DNA of 64,000 bases from Rahnella aceris (GTDB taxonomy: Bacteria > Pseudomonadota > Gammaproteobacteria > Enterobacterales > Enterobacteriaceae), in NCBI RefSeq assembly GCF_011684115.1, contig NZ_JAADJV010000001.1, positions 1 through 64,000 on the forward strand, in the 5' to 3' direction. The translations under genes and the position numbers were made by a program. How positions within the stretch are numbered: position 1 is the stretch's first letter; the number at the start of each line of letters is the position of its first letter. The notes below the pieces were generated by a model. It searched no databases. It was given only the letters and a program-made list of their open reading frames with translations, and had not been told where the DNA came from. Positions 18,480-27,897 of this stretch are shown in pieces.

Positions 18480-19280
18480 GTGCGGAAAAAAACATATGCA
18501 ATGAGGTATGTCGCAGGTCAGCCCGCAGAGCAAATCTTTCCGGGAGTCCTCGCACATTTAGGACCAGATTTGCCGCCGGGTGCTGCACTGCCCAATTCGA
18601 ATATTTTGCGCGTGATGGTGTGGAATATCTTCAAACAACAGCGGGCTGACTGGTTGTCAGTTCTGCGTGATTATGGCAAAGATGCGCAACTGGTCTTGCT
18701 TCAGGAAGCCCAGACAACCCCTGAACTGATCCGTTACGCGACCTCAAATTATCTGGCCGCCGATCAGGTGCCTGCCTTTATGCTGCCTCAGCACCCCTCT
18801 GGCGTGATGACACTCTCTGCGGCACATCCGGTTTATTGTTGCCCGCTGCGTGAGCGTGAGCCGCTTCTGAGGCTGTCTAAATCGGCTTTAGTTACGGTGT
18901 ATCCGCTTGTAGATGGTCGTTTATTGATGGTGGTGAACATTCATGCGGTCAATTTCAGCATTGGCATCGACGTTTACAGCAAGCAGTTGGATCCGATTGG
19001 TGAGCAGATTGCTAATCACAAAGGGCCGGTGATCATGGCCGGGGATTTTAATGCGTGGAGCAAACAGCGTATCAATGCCTTGTTTGGCTTTGCGGGAAAT
19101 ATCCATCTGGAGGAAGTCCGTTTTCCTTCTGATTACCGCAAGCGGGCGTTCGGCAGACCGCTGGACTTCATTTTCTACCGGGATCTCAGCGTCACCAGCG
19201 CATCGGTGATGGAAACACGAGCCTCTGACCATAACCCGTTGCGGGTAGAATTTATGGCGGGAAAACCGCTGACGCAATAA
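18480..19280 (+). CDS. yafD: Endonuclease/exonuclease/phosphatase family protein YafD
   Basis: The 266-residue protein of the EEP (DNase I/AP endonuclease-like) superfamily has motifs [24 protein letters not shown] and RASDHNPL, which carry the usual metal and catalytic residues. It is near-identical in pattern to E. coli YafD. GTG at 18480 gives the conserved N terminus [10 protein letters not shown]. It is a cytoplasmic hydrolase of unproven substrate. The E. coli downstream neighbour, methyltransferase yafE, is missing here. Confidence 0.93.
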   Translation: MRKKTYAMRYVAGQPAEQIFPGVLAHLGPDLPPGAALPNSNILRVMVWNIFKQQRADWLSVLRDYGKDAQLVLLQEAQTTPELIRYATSNYLAADQVPAFMLPQHPSGVMTLSAAHPVYCCPLREREPLLRLSKSALVTVYPLVDGRLLMVVNIHAVNFSIGIDVYSKQLDPIGEQIANHKGPVIMAGDFNAWSKQRINALFGFAGNIHLEEVRFPSDYRKRAFGRPLDFIFYRDLSVTSASVMETRASDHNPLRVEFMAGKPLTQ

Positions 19281-19312
19281 CGCTTAATTCGTCCGCTAAA
19301 AAACGCAGACAT

Positions 19313-19347
19313 AAAAAAAGCACCCGGAATATTCAAGGTGCTTTTTT
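19313..19347. terminator. Bidirectional terminator between yafD and mltD
   Basis: AAAAAAAGCACC and GGTGCTTTTTT form a stem with A and T runs on both sides. It lies between two convergent genes and would work for both. Confidence 0.88.
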
Positions 19348-19366
19348 ATTACCGGTACCTTTCGAA

Positions 19367-20755
19367 TCAGGTATCAGGACTCATCTTGTTGCTGACGAAC
19401 AACGTTAACTTGTTGCCCGGTTGCAGGTTGTCGGCATTGGTGTTCCAGCGCATCACATCCTTGATGTTGACGCCGTGACGCTTAGCAATGCTCGACAATG
19501 AATCACCTTTACGTACCTGATAAGTGATACTGCCGCCATTGGCACTGGTATTGCTGACGCTGTTATCCGCCACCTGCAGTGTTTGCCCAACTTTTAACGC
19601 GCCTGCTGAGCGCAAATTGTTCCAACGCTGTAAATCACGGGTCTTCACATTCAGCCGGGCTGCAATGCCAGACAAGCTGTCGCCGGAGCGAACCTTGTAC
19701 TGTTTTGCACCTGACGGAGTGTTGCTGGCCAGTTTGGTTTCCTGTACTGCGGCAATATCGCCATCAGCCAGTGAATCTTTTAACTGGTCGGCATGCGCCT
19801 TCGGCAGAACAATGTAATGCGGGCCATTCGGCGCGGTTACATTTTTCTTGTAGCCAGTGTTAAACGACTTAAGCTTGGTCAGGGACATGCCCGCCATCTC
19901 AGCCGCCTGGGTCAGTTGCATCTGCTGTCCGACTTCAACACGCGCAAGAGCACGGTCTTCACTCGGTTTCGGCAGATTGATACCGTATTTCTTGCTGTGC
20001 TTGAGAATGTCGCTAAGGGCTAACATTTTCGGCACATAAATCGATGTTTCACGTGGCAGCGCCAGTGCCCAGAAATCCGTGGAACGGCCTCTGGCTTTGT
20101 TCGCTTTCACCGCTTGCATGACACGGCCTTCACCGCTGTTATACGCAGCAACGGTCAGTAACCAGTCGCCACCAAACATCTTGTTCAGACGTTGCATCAT
20201 ATCAAGCGCAGCAGTTGTCGAAGCCACAACATCGCGGCGTCCGTCATACCACTGGTTTTGTTTCAAACCATAGTTTCGACCCGTCTGCGGCACAATTTGC
20301 CACAACCCTGCAGCGTTAGCTGATGAGGTTGCTTTGGGGTCAAAAGCGCTCTCCACTATGGGTAGCAGTACCAGTTCCATCGGCATATTACGTTTCTTAA
20401 TCTGCTCGGTGATCCAGTACATGTACGGCTCTGCCCGTAATGTTACATCGTGGAGATAGCTCTTATTTTTTAAATATTTAACTCTTTGCTCGCGGATCCG
20501 GGGATTATCCGGAACCTTCATCTTCAGCTCGTCGCCTATGAAGTTCCACAGATTTTGTTGGGAGACGGTGTCGTTTCCATCCAACCATCCCCCAGAGGCC
20601 GCTCGGCCATCACCTGTGAACTGTCCTGCTTCTTCACTTTGACTTGCTGAAGACAAACTCTGTGCATGTTGTTCCGGTACCTTCACGCCCTGCCTGGACG
20701 CCTGGCAACCTGTGAGCAACATGGAGGCGATTATTAGGATCGCGTTTGCCTTCAT
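19367..20755 (-). CDS. mltD: Membrane-bound lytic murein transglycosylase D
   Basis: The 462-residue outer membrane lipoprotein has lipobox LTGC (Cys17). Its SLT domain has the catalytic Glu in LLPIVESAFDP and the motif AAGLWQIVPQTGRNYGL. Two LysM repeats lie near the C terminus (around residues 345-390 and 405-450, with YKVRSGDSLSGIA and YQVRKGDSLSSIA). It cleaves glycan strands in peptidoglycan. The ATG at 20755 begins the signal peptide, and the upstream in-frame ATG at 20815 adds an unlikely extension. It lies 69 bases after gloB on the same strand. Confidence 0.95.
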   Translation of the reverse strand: MKANAILIIASMLLTGCQASRQGVKVPEQHAQSLSSASQSEEAGQFTGDGRAASGGWLDGNDTVSQQNLWNFIGDELKMKVPDNPRIREQRVKYLKNKSYLHDVTLRAEPYMYWITEQIKKRNMPMELVLLPIVESAFDPKATSSANAAGLWQIVPQTGRNYGLKQNQWYDGRRDVVASTTAALDMMQRLNKMFGGDWLLTVAAYNSGEGRVMQAVKANKARGRSTDFWALALPRETSIYVPKMLALSDILKHSKKYGINLPKPSEDRALARVEVGQQMQLTQAAEMAGMSLTKLKSFNTGYKKNVTAPNGPHYIVLPKAHADQLKDSLADGDIAAVQETKLASNTPSGAKQYKVRSGDSLSGIAARLNVKTRDLQRWNNLRSAGALKVGQTLQVADNSVSNTSANGGSITYQVRKGDSLSSIAKRHGVNIKDVMRWNTNADNLQPGNKLTLFVSNKMSPDT

Positions 20756-20824
20756 GTGTGTGTCATAGTTGCTTAAAAGACGAGCGATAATACTTTGCTT
20801 CGGAAAAAAACACAACCTTTGGGT

Positions 20825-21580
20825 CTAGTAGCTATCCTTGAGTGCCCTTAAATAGGCAAAAACCTGCCAGTCAGGCTTTAAGGGATCGTTAAGGTTTAAT
20901 TTGTTTTGTAAATCAACGTCATCGCATCGTAAAAAGAGGTTGATTTTACGCTCAAGACCGAGGGTTGAAGGCAGGGAAGATTGTCCCTTTTCACGCATTT
21001 GTTGCACTTTGTGCTCATGAGAAAGAATATCATCATCCTCCGGTAAAATAGAGCGCGCAAACTTAAGATTTGAAAGAGTGTACTCATGTGCTGCGCAGAC
21101 TAATGTTTCGTCAGGCAACGCCGCTAACCGTTGAAACGACTGGTACATTTGCTCCGGCGTCCCTTCGAACAAACGACCACATCCGGCGGAAAACATCGTG
21201 TCTCCACAGAAAAGATAAGGCGCGCTATAGTATGAAATATGACCAAGCGTATGACCGGGCGTAGCAAAGATCTGCCATTCCAGACCGCCAATTACCCTTT
21301 TTTCACCATTTTTAAGACTAGTCTGACTAAATTTATTCTCAGTTTCGTGAGGTCCGTATACTTTTAGACCCGGAAAATGGCTCGAAATCTCATCAACGCC
21401 CCCCACATGATCGTGATGATGATGTGTCAGAAGGATGGCTGTCGGGGTTAAATTGGCCTTTTTCAACGCGGCCAAAACTGGCGCTGCTTCGCCGGGATCG
21501 ACGATCAGGCAATGCCCCTGCTGGTCATCGAGCATCCAAATGTAATTGTCCTGCAACGCCGGAATACTGATAAGATTCAT
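20825..21580 (-). CDS. gloB: Hydroxyacylglutathione hydrolase (glyoxalase II)
   Basis: The 251-residue metallo-beta-lactamase-fold hydrolase has metal motif THHHHDH (residues 52-58) and further ligands in [14 protein letters not shown] and AAHEYT. It hydrolyses S-lactoylglutathione to lactate in methylglyoxal detoxification. The ATG at 21580 matches the family N terminus MNLISIPAL. It is divergent from yafS with a 43-base gap. Confidence 0.96.
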   Translation of the reverse strand: MNLISIPALQDNYIWMLDDQQGHCLIVDPGEAAPVLAALKKANLTPTAILLTHHHHDHVGGVDEISSHFPGLKVYGPHETENKFSQTSLKNGEKRVIGGLEWQIFATPGHTLGHISYYSAPYLFCGDTMFSAGCGRLFEGTPEQMYQSFQRLAALPDETLVCAAHEYTLSNLKFARSILPEDDDILSHEHKVQQMREKGQSSLPSTLGLERKINLFLRCDDVDLQNKLNLNDPLKPDWQVFAYLRALKDSY

Positions 21581-21623
21581 GGCAACCTCTCTTTGGCAAC
21601 TGCTTGAAAGAAGATAATAAACT

Positions 21624-22349
21624 ATGCGACCAGCCCGCATCCGCAAGACCATTGTTGCTCCGGCTTCCTGGGATGAGATCCCGTGCGGCGGCTACTACCG
21701 TGCCGCGCTTGAGCAACAACTGCAACCCTGGTGGGGGAAACTTTACGGTTTCCACCTGCTGAAAATCGGCGCATTAAGTGCCGAAATCGACGCCCGGGCA
21801 TGCCCGATCTCGCATCAGGTAAACTTTGCCCAGGAAGGCGAGGGGCTGCATGTTCGGGGTGATCCGTACCATTTACCTTTCGCAGCAAAATCAGTGGATG
21901 CCTGCCTGCTCAGCCATACGCTGGCCTACGCGGATGACCCGCACCGCATTCTGCGCGAAGTGGACCGCGTGCTGATTGATGATGGCTGGATGGTGCTCAG
22001 TAGCTTTAATCCGCTCAGCCTGCTGGGCATTGGCAAACTGATGCCGCTTTTTCGCAAACGTCAGCCGTACAGCAGCCGCTTGTTTACCCAAATGCGTCTG
22101 CTCGACTGGCTGTCGTTGCTTAATTATGAAGTGATGGTGCACCGGCGTTTTCACGTGCTGCCGTGGAAAAAGAATGGCGGAAAATTGCTGAGTACGCACC
22201 TTCCCGCGCTGGGGTGCATGACGCTGATTATTGCCCGTAAACGGACTTTCCCGCTGACGCCAACCGCGAAAAAAGTTCTTGCGCAGAAACAGAAAATACC
22301 GCAGGCGGTGGGCGCAACGAAGAGTTACCGGAAGGAGCATCGGGACTGA
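21624..22349 (+). CDS. yafS: SAM-dependent methyltransferase YafS
   Basis: The 241-residue class I methyltransferase-like protein is close to E. coli YafS in place and pattern. A degenerate SAM motif is followed by [15 protein letters not shown] and [14 protein letters not shown], typical of the methyltransferase type-11 fold. Its substrate is unknown. It shares the gloB-rnhA interval seen in E. coli. Confidence 0.9.
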   Translation: MRPARIRKTIVAPASWDEIPCGGYYRAALEQQLQPWWGKLYGFHLLKIGALSAEIDARACPISHQVNFAQEGEGLHVRGDPYHLPFAAKSVDACLLSHTLAYADDPHRILREVDRVLIDDGWMVLSSFNPLSLLGIGKLMPLFRKRQPYSSRLFTQMRLLDWLSLLNYEVMVHRRFHVLPWKKNGGKLLSTHLPALGCMTLIIARKRTFPLTPTAKKVLAQKQKIPQAVGATKSYRKEHRD

Positions 22350-22356
22350 AGTCTTG

Positions 22357-22395
22357 CACCTTCCCCTTTCACAAGGGGAAGGTTGGGATGGGCTG
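22357..22395 (+). repeat. C-rich hairpin repeat with TTGGGATGGG tail
   Basis: TTCCCC and GGGGAA arms form a short hairpin followed by GGTTGGGATGGG, eight bases after the yafS stop. The same layout (C-rich stem, then TTGGG.TGGGG tail) occurs at 48219-48258 and, inverted, at 48306-48347. It may also terminate yafS and rnhA, which converge here. Confidence 0.6.
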
Positions 22396-22409
22396 TGGGG
22401 CCTGCGGAA

Positions 22410-22877
22410 TTAATTCTCCGCCTGATAGCCTAAATCGTCCAGCGTCGGATTCCCTGCGGCTTCTTTCGCCAGCACATCACAGCGTTCATTTTCAGGGTGT
22501 CCGGCATGGCCTTTCACCCACATCCAGTTCAGTTCATGCGTCTGGATCGCGGCATCAAGACGCTTCCACAAATCGACGTTTTTCACCGGTTTTTTATCGG
22601 CAGTTTTCCAGCCACGTTTTTTCCAGTTGTGGATCCACAATGTGATCCCCTGACGAACATACTGGCTGTCGGTGCTCAGCGTCACTTCGCATGGTGTGCT
22701 CAGAGCTTCAAGCGCCACAATCGCCGCCATCATTTCCATGCGGTTATTGGTGGTCAGACGAAAACCCGCGCTGAACTCTTTTTCGTGTTGCTTATAGCGT
22801 AAAATCGCGCCGAAACCGCCGGGGCCGGGATTACCCAGGCAGGAGCCGTCGGTGAAAATTTCTACCTGTTTGGTCAT
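22410..22877 (-). CDS. rnhA: Ribonuclease HI
   Basis: The 155-residue protein has the full catalytic set Asp10, Glu48, Asp70 and Asp134 at the same positions as the E. coli enzyme. It degrades the RNA strand of RNA-DNA hybrids. In E. coli it is divergent from dnaQ with overlapping promoters. Here aguBA separates them. Confidence 0.97.
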   Translation of the reverse strand: MTKQVEIFTDGSCLGNPGPGGFGAILRYKQHEKEFSAGFRLTTNNRMEMMAAIVALEALSTPCEVTLSTDSQYVRQGITLWIHNWKKRGWKTADKKPVKNVDLWKRLDAAIQTHELNWMWVKGHAGHPENERCDVLAKEAAGNPTLDDLGYQAEN

Positions 22878-23137
22878 ATCTGGCAGGCTCTTTCATCAAA
22901 TGTAAAAACCAAGTCTGACATAAACCGCCGTGCCGGGCACAGCAATATCTTGAGGTGTAACTGTCTGAAAGCGGGGGGATGTAACAGGTTGCCCGGGCAT
23001 TCATCACTCTTTTGGCTGGAGAGCGCTGTCTTTTGCAATATAATAGGAAAATGCAGAGTGCCAGTTCAAAACTCTGAGCGAGTTGAGCCTTTCATGGTTT
23101 TTTCACTGCCAATTTTTCAATGCTTTAAGGATGTCTG

Positions 23138-24022
23138 ATGAGAAATGTAACGGTTTCTGCAACACAAATGAGCTGCAGCTGGGATCTGGAAAATAATATT
23201 GTTAACGCCGAAAAGCTGGTTCGCCAGGCACATGCCAAAGGCGCGCAAGTTATTCTGATTCAGGAACTTTTTGCTGCACCTTACTTCTGTATTGATCAGA
23301 GCCCTGAGCATTACAGCCTGGCACAGGAGCTGGACAACAGCGCGCTTATCCGCCATTTCTCTGCGCTGGCGAAAGAACTGGAAGTGGTGCTTCCTCTGAG
23401 CTTCTTTGAGAAGTGCAATAACGCCTATTATAACTCGCTGGTCATGATTGATGCTGACGGCAGTGTGCTGGATGTCTATCGCAAAACTCACATTCCGAAC
23501 GGCCCGGCCTATCAGGAAAAACAATTCTTCATTCCTGGTGATACCGGCTTCAAAGTGTGGAATACCCGTTACGCGAAAATCGGCGTGGGTATCTGCTGGG
23601 ATCAGTGGTTCCCGGAAACTGCCCGCTGTCTGGCATTACAGGGCGCGGAAATTATCTTCTATCCGACAGCGATTGGTTCCGAACCGGCCTATCCGGAAAT
23701 TGACAGCCAGCCACACTGGACCCGTGTTCAGCAGGGCCACGCTGCGGCAAATCTGGTGCCGGTGATCGCCTCAAACCGCATTGGTACTGAAAAAAGCAAA
23801 TTCATTCCTGATTATGAAATGACCTTCTACGGTTCTTCCTTCATTGCTGATCAGACCGGTGCGCTGGTTGAGCAGGCCAACAAAACGGAAGAAGCCGTGC
23901 TGGTTCATACCTTTGATCTGGATGCTATCGCTGCACAGCGTGCATCCTGGGGTCTGTTCCGCGACCGCCGTCCTGAAATGTATGGCGCAATCGCGACGTC
24001 CGACGGTTCAACAAGGAAATAA
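23138..24022 (+). CDS. aguB: N-carbamoylputrescine amidase
   Basis: The 294-residue nitrilase-superfamily enzyme has the triad Glu43 (LIQELF), Lys116 (YRKTHIP) and Cys153 (GICWDQWFPE). It converts N-carbamoylputrescine to putrescine, ammonia and CO2. It lies three bases before aguA, so the pair completes the agmatine deiminase route. It is not found at this site in E. coli. Confidence 0.93.
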   Translation: MRNVTVSATQMSCSWDLENNIVNAEKLVRQAHAKGAQVILIQELFAAPYFCIDQSPEHYSLAQELDNSALIRHFSALAKELEVVLPLSFFEKCNNAYYNSLVMIDADGSVLDVYRKTHIPNGPAYQEKQFFIPGDTGFKVWNTRYAKIGVGICWDQWFPETARCLALQGAEIIFYPTAIGSEPAYPEIDSQPHWTRVQQGHAAANLVPVIASNRIGTEKSKFIPDYEMTFYGSSFIADQTGALVEQANKTEEAVLVHTFDLDAIAAQRASWGLFRDRRPEMYGAIATSDGSTRK

Positions 24023-24025
24023 CTG

Positions 24026-25111
24026 ATGTCTTCTATTGATATCAATCCTCAGGCTGAAGGTTTTGCGATGCCCGCTGAATGGGCTGCGCAGCAGGCTGTC
24101 TGGATGATCTGGCCTTATCGCACCGATAACTGGCGCTCTAACGGGCGTCCGGCCCAGTTGGCTTTTGCTAACGTAGCGGCAGCGATTGCGACCAAAACGC
24201 CGGTATTTATGGCGGTTCCGGCAGCAGAAATGGCAAATGCACGCGAAGTGATGCCAGCACAAATTACGCTGGTGGAAATGGAAAGCGATGATGCGTGGAT
24301 GCGTGATACCGGCCCGACCATTGTGGTCAATCCGCAAGGTGAACGTCTGGCAATTGACTGGACATTCAACGCATGGGGCGGCTTGCACGGTGGCCTTTAC
24401 TCAAGCTGGGAGCGTGATCAGCGGGTGGCGCGTCAGGTGGCGAACTATCATCACATTCCTTATGTTTCAACGGATCTGGTACTGGAAGGTGGCTCCATTC
24501 ATGTTGATGGTGAAGGCACTTTGCTGACCACAGCTGAATGTTTGCTCAATCCTAACCGCAATCCTGATTTGTCGAAGGCAGAGATTGAGGCGAAATTGCG
24601 GGAACTCCTCGGTGTTAAGCAATTCATCTGGCTGGAAGACGGCGTATTTAACGATGAAACAGACGGTCACATTGATAACATGTGCTGCTTCGTGCGTCCG
24701 GGAGAAGTTGCATTGCACTGGACTGACGATCAGCAGGACCCGCAGTACGCGCGTTCGGCGGCAGCGTTGAAAGTGCTGGAAGCGGCGAAAGATGCCAAAG
24801 GGCGCAGCCTGAAAATCTGGAAAATGCCCTCACCTCCGGTTATGCATGCCACCGCGGAAGAAACGATCGGGGTGTTGCCGGGCACAGCCATTGAGCGTGT
24901 GGAAGGTAACCGTCTGGCGGCGTCTTACGTCAATTACCTGATCAGCAACAACCACATTATCTTCCCGCTGCTCGACGCTAAAACGGATAAGCAGGCTGAG
25001 AAGTTGCTGGGTGAAATGTATCCTGAGTACAAAATCACGGGTATTCCTGCCCGTGAAATTTTGCTGGGTGGTGGTAACATCCACTGCATTACACAGCAAA
25101 TCCCTGCGTAA
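24026..25111 (+). CDS. aguA: Agmatine deiminase
   Basis: The 361-residue guanidino-modifying enzyme has the signature [11 protein letters not shown] with nucleophile Cys354, and conserved DAWMRDTGP and DGHIDN motifs. It converts agmatine to N-carbamoylputrescine, the substrate of AguB. The two genes share an operon promoter upstream of aguB, within 22878-23137. Confidence 0.95.
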   Translation: MSSIDINPQAEGFAMPAEWAAQQAVWMIWPYRTDNWRSNGRPAQLAFANVAAAIATKTPVFMAVPAAEMANAREVMPAQITLVEMESDDAWMRDTGPTIVVNPQGERLAIDWTFNAWGGLHGGLYSSWERDQRVARQVANYHHIPYVSTDLVLEGGSIHVDGEGTLLTTAECLLNPNRNPDLSKAEIEAKLRELLGVKQFIWLEDGVFNDETDGHIDNMCCFVRPGEVALHWTDDQQDPQYARSAAALKVLEAAKDAKGRSLKIWKMPSPPVMHATAEETIGVLPGTAIERVEGNRLAASYVNYLISNNHIIFPLLDAKTDKQAEKLLGEMYPEYKITGIPAREILLGGGNIHCITQQIPA

Positions 25112-25118
25112 GAAAAAG

Positions 25119-25151
25119 TGCCCGGCGCGTCACCCTGTCTCGCGCCGGGCA
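25119..25151 (+). terminator. Hairpin after aguA
   Basis: TGCCCGGCGCG and CGCGCCGGGCA form a perfect 11-bp stem with an 11-base loop, eight bases after the aguA stop. No strong T run follows, so termination may be partial and some reading into dnaQ is possible. Confidence 0.65.
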
Positions 25152-25192
25152 GATCGTTTCTGTAATTGACTGTCAGCGTTGGATAAAAAGCC

Positions 25193-25930
25193 ATGGATTT
25201 ACAAAACACCTCTAACAGGATCGTCGTTCTCGATACTGAAACCACCGGTATGAATAAACTCGGCGTCCATTATGAAGGGCACCGGATTATCGAAATCGGT
25301 GCTGTTGAAGTGGTTAACCGCCGCCTGACAGGGCGCAATTTCCATGTTTATCTCAAACCCGATCGTCTGGTGGATCCGGAAGCCTTTGGCGTTCACGGTA
25401 TCAGCGACGAATTCCTCGCTGATAAACCGACGTTTGCCGACGTGGCCGACGACTTCATTGAATACATTCGCGGCGGCGAATTAGTCATTCATAACGCGAC
25501 GTTCGACATCGGCTTTATGGATTACGAGTTCGACATGCTCGGCCGTAATCTGCCGAAAACCGAGACGTTCTGCAAAATTACCGACAGCCTGGCCATGGCG
25601 CGCAAGCTGTTCCCGGGCAAGCGTAATAACCTCGATGCCCTGAGCGATCGCTACCTGATCGACAACAGCAAGCGTACGCTCCATGGCGCGTTGCTTGACT
25701 CCGAGATTCTTGCCGAAGTCTATCTGATGATGACCGGCGGCCAGACCAGCATTAAATTCACCCACGAAGGCGAGCAAAATACTGGCGCTGACGGCTTGGG
25801 GATCCAGCGTGTTGCGCGGCCAGCCTCCGGGTTAAAAGTCATCGCCGCCACTGATCAGGAACTGGCGTGGCATGAAGAGCGTTTAGATTTAGTGGTGAAA
25901 AAGGGCGGTAGCTGTTTGTGGCGTTCGTAA
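25193..25930 (+). CDS. dnaQ: DNA polymerase III epsilon subunit, 3'-5' exonuclease
   Basis: The 245-residue proofreading subunit has Exo I (VLDTETTG, Asp14 and Glu16), Exo II (NATFDIGFMD) and Exo III (HGALLDSEIL). The C-terminal segment after about residue 190, which binds the alpha subunit, is present. It precedes tRNA-Asp as in E. coli. Confidence 0.97.
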   Translation: MDLQNTSNRIVVLDTETTGMNKLGVHYEGHRIIEIGAVEVVNRRLTGRNFHVYLKPDRLVDPEAFGVHGISDEFLADKPTFADVADDFIEYIRGGELVIHNATFDIGFMDYEFDMLGRNLPKTETFCKITDSLAMARKLFPGKRNNLDALSDRYLIDNSKRTLHGALLDSEILAEVYLMMTGGQTSIKFTHEGEQNTGADGLGIQRVARPASGLKVIAATDQELAWHEERLDLVVKKGGSCLWRS

Positions 25931-26068
25931 GCCGTTTTTCTGACTTTTGGATTGAAATTGTCCAGCCTGCGGAAAAACTGTGCGGTTGATTGAAAATATC
26001 AGGAAAAGCATTGACGTAACGGCGGCCATTCCTTAATATCCGCTCCGTTCTTAACCAGAACACAACGC

Positions 26069-26145
26069 GGAGCGGTAGTTCAGTTGGTTAGAATACCTGC
26101 CTGTCACGCAGGGGGTCGCGGGTTCGAGCCCCGTCCGTTCCGCCA
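26069..26145 (+). tRNA. aspV: tRNA-Asp (GUC), second copy
   Basis: The 77-base gene is identical to that at 361-437, with anticodon GTC at 26103-26105 and encoded CCA. Its place after dnaQ matches E. coli aspV. The purine-nitrogen island starts directly after it. Confidence 0.97.
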
Positions 26146-26152
26146 CTATTCA

Positions 26153-26184
26153 GAAGCCCTGAGTGAGAAATCACTCAGGGCTTC
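26153..26184 (+). terminator. Terminator hairpin after tRNA-Asp
   Basis: A perfect 14-bp stem (GAAGCCCTGAGTGA with TCACTCAGGGCTTC) has a GAAA loop, followed by GTCGTTTC rather than a pure T run. It also lies at the end of the convergent permease gene. Confidence 0.85.
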
Positions 26185-26217
26185 GTCGTTTCAGCCGTCC
26201 TGGCTATTTCCTTCCTG

Positions 26218-27720
26218 TTATTCCGCTTCGGTTTTCATATAGCCAATTGCGCCGCTGGTCGCACGATCATGACGGGCGATGTAACGATAGAAACCGCCAG
26301 CCAGGAAGGCACCAATAAACCAGCTGAAGTTCGCTACCTGATGCAGGCTCGGCGTAAAGCTTATCACCAGACCAATCACCACCGCCGGCACCAGCGCGGC
26401 AATCGCTTTCGGGTTGAACCCGTTGCGGTACCAGTAACGGCCGGAAGGCGTGGCGTTAAACAGCGCATCCACATCCATATGACCGCGTTTAATCAGGTAA
26501 TAATCCGCCAGTAAAATCCCGAACAGTGGCCCGATAAAGGATCCCAGCACGTCCAGCGTATAGTGGATAATTTCCGGTGACTGGAACAGGTTCCACGGTG
26601 TCAGCAGAACAGAACCGACTGCGGCGATCATCCCGCCGGTACGGAAACTGATTTTCTGCGGAGAACAGTTAGAGAAGTCGAACGCAGGAGACACGAAGTT
26701 CGCCACGATATTGATACCGATGGTCGCGATGATCATGGTCAGCAGGCCGAGCGCCACAGCCACGCTGTTACCCACACGGCTGACGGTTTCGATAGGATCG
26801 GTGATCATCTGCCCGAACAGTGATTGTGTCCCTGAAACGATCACTACGGTCACAATCGAGAACAGCAGGAAGTTAAACGGCAGGCCCCAGCGGTTACCAC
26901 GACGGATTTCGCCCATGCTTTTCCCGTAACGTGAGAAGTCGCCGAAGTTCAGCAGCGGACCGGAGAAGTAAGACACCACCAGCGCCGTGGCGGTCAGCAT
27001 TTCCCAGCCTTGCTGGCCGACCGTCAGGGCTTTGGTGGATAACGTAAAGGAGATATTGCTCAGCCCGGTTTTATACAAAATCCAGCCCGCCAGCATCAGC
27101 ATAACGACATATACCGCCGGACCCGCCACATCGATAAAACGCTTAATCGCGCTCATCCCGTGCCAGAACACCATCGCCTGCAACACCCACATAATGCCGA
27201 AACACACCCATCCCAGCGCCGACAATCCCAGCCAGTGCGGAAGGGTCATAGGTGTCAGCGATGGGAAGAATTTGAGCAGCACCAGCATTAACGCATTAGC
27301 CGCCAGATAGGTCTGAATGCCGTACCAGGCGAAAGCGATCAGCCCGCGGATCACTGCCGGTATATTCGCCCCGAATACGCCAAATGCCTGACGGCAAATG
27401 ACCGCGTAAGGCACACCGGCCTGCTGGCTCGGTTTCGCCACCAGGTTGGCACAAATCTGCACGATACAAATCCCGCACAACAAACACAGCAGAACCTGCC
27501 AGCTGGTCAGGCCGAGCGTAAAGAAGCTCGCGGCCACCACATAGCCGCCCATACTGTGCACATCGGACATCCAGAAAGAAAATATGTTGTACCAGCTCCA
27601 GTTTTGGTCACGGGTGGGCGCTAAATCATCGTTACACAGCTTCGGGCTGTAATAAGGTTTGATGATCCCGGCGCTCTGTTCTGATGACGCCGTGGCGGAG
27701 GTGATTTCCTGATTTGGCAT
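26218..27720 (-). CDS. NCS1-family nucleobase/allantoin:cation symporter
   Basis: The 500-residue permease has about twelve membrane helices and NCS1 features such as WSWYNIFSFWMSDVHSMGGY, GVPYAVICRQAFG and FNPKAIAAL. It is related to E. coli YbbW (allantoin) and cytosine/hydantoin permeases. Placed beside allantoin racemase and allantoinase, allantoin is the likely substrate (inference). The ATG at 27720 follows AGGAG, and the upstream ATG at 27810 has no such site and is rejected. It is divergent from hpxS. Confidence 0.85.
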   Translation of the reverse strand: MPNQEITSATASSEQSAGIIKPYYSPKLCNDDLAPTRDQNWSWYNIFSFWMSDVHSMGGYVVAASFFTLGLTSWQVLLCLLCGICIVQICANLVAKPSQQAGVPYAVICRQAFGVFGANIPAVIRGLIAFAWYGIQTYLAANALMLVLLKFFPSLTPMTLPHWLGLSALGWVCFGIMWVLQAMVFWHGMSAIKRFIDVAGPAVYVVMLMLAGWILYKTGLSNISFTLSTKALTVGQQGWEMLTATALVVSYFSGPLLNFGDFSRYGKSMGEIRRGNRWGLPFNFLLFSIVTVVIVSGTQSLFGQMITDPIETVSRVGNSVAVALGLLTMIIATIGINIVANFVSPAFDFSNCSPQKISFRTGGMIAAVGSVLLTPWNLFQSPEIIHYTLDVLGSFIGPLFGILLADYYLIKRGHMDVDALFNATPSGRYWYRNGFNPKAIAALVPAVVIGLVISFTPSLHQVANFSWFIGAFLAGGFYRYIARHDRATSGAIGYMKTEAE

Positions 27721-27725
27721 AAATC

Positions 27726-27805
27726 GTGCTCCTGTCATAAACAACATGTGAAAGTCGGAAGCCGGATGCCGGCTGCCAAAAGTTAAAAAGCAGTCACAGG
27801 AGCAC
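27726..27805 (-). promoter_or_regulatory. Inverted repeat that could mask the permease ribosome binding site
   Basis: On the minus strand GTGCTCCTGT (27805-27796) is exactly complementary to ACAGGAGCAC (27735-27726), which contains the AGGAG Shine-Dalgarno sequence and ends five bases before the ATG at 27720. A second hairpin, AGCCGG-CAT-CCGGCT, lies in the 60-base loop. If transcription starts upstream of 27805, the leader RNA could fold to hide the ribosome binding site. Confidence 0.5.
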
Positions 27806-27832
27806 TGCATGAATCAGGCCAAATTTCATTTT

Positions 27833-27885
27833 TTGTATACAAAAATTAACTTTCATGTATACGATTAAATTCTCGAACGGTATAC
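27833..27885 (+). promoter_or_regulatory. Three phased GTATAC operators, probable HpxS sites
   Basis: GTATAC palindromes lie at 27835-27840, 27857-27862 and 27880-27885, spaced 22 and 23 bases, about two helical turns. The first is the 10-base palindrome TTGTATACAA. They lie just upstream of the GntR-type gene hpxS and in the promoter region of the divergent permease. FCD-type GntR proteins often bind such TNGTATACNA palindromes. Confidence 0.6.
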
Positions 27886-27897
27886 GGAGTAACGGCA

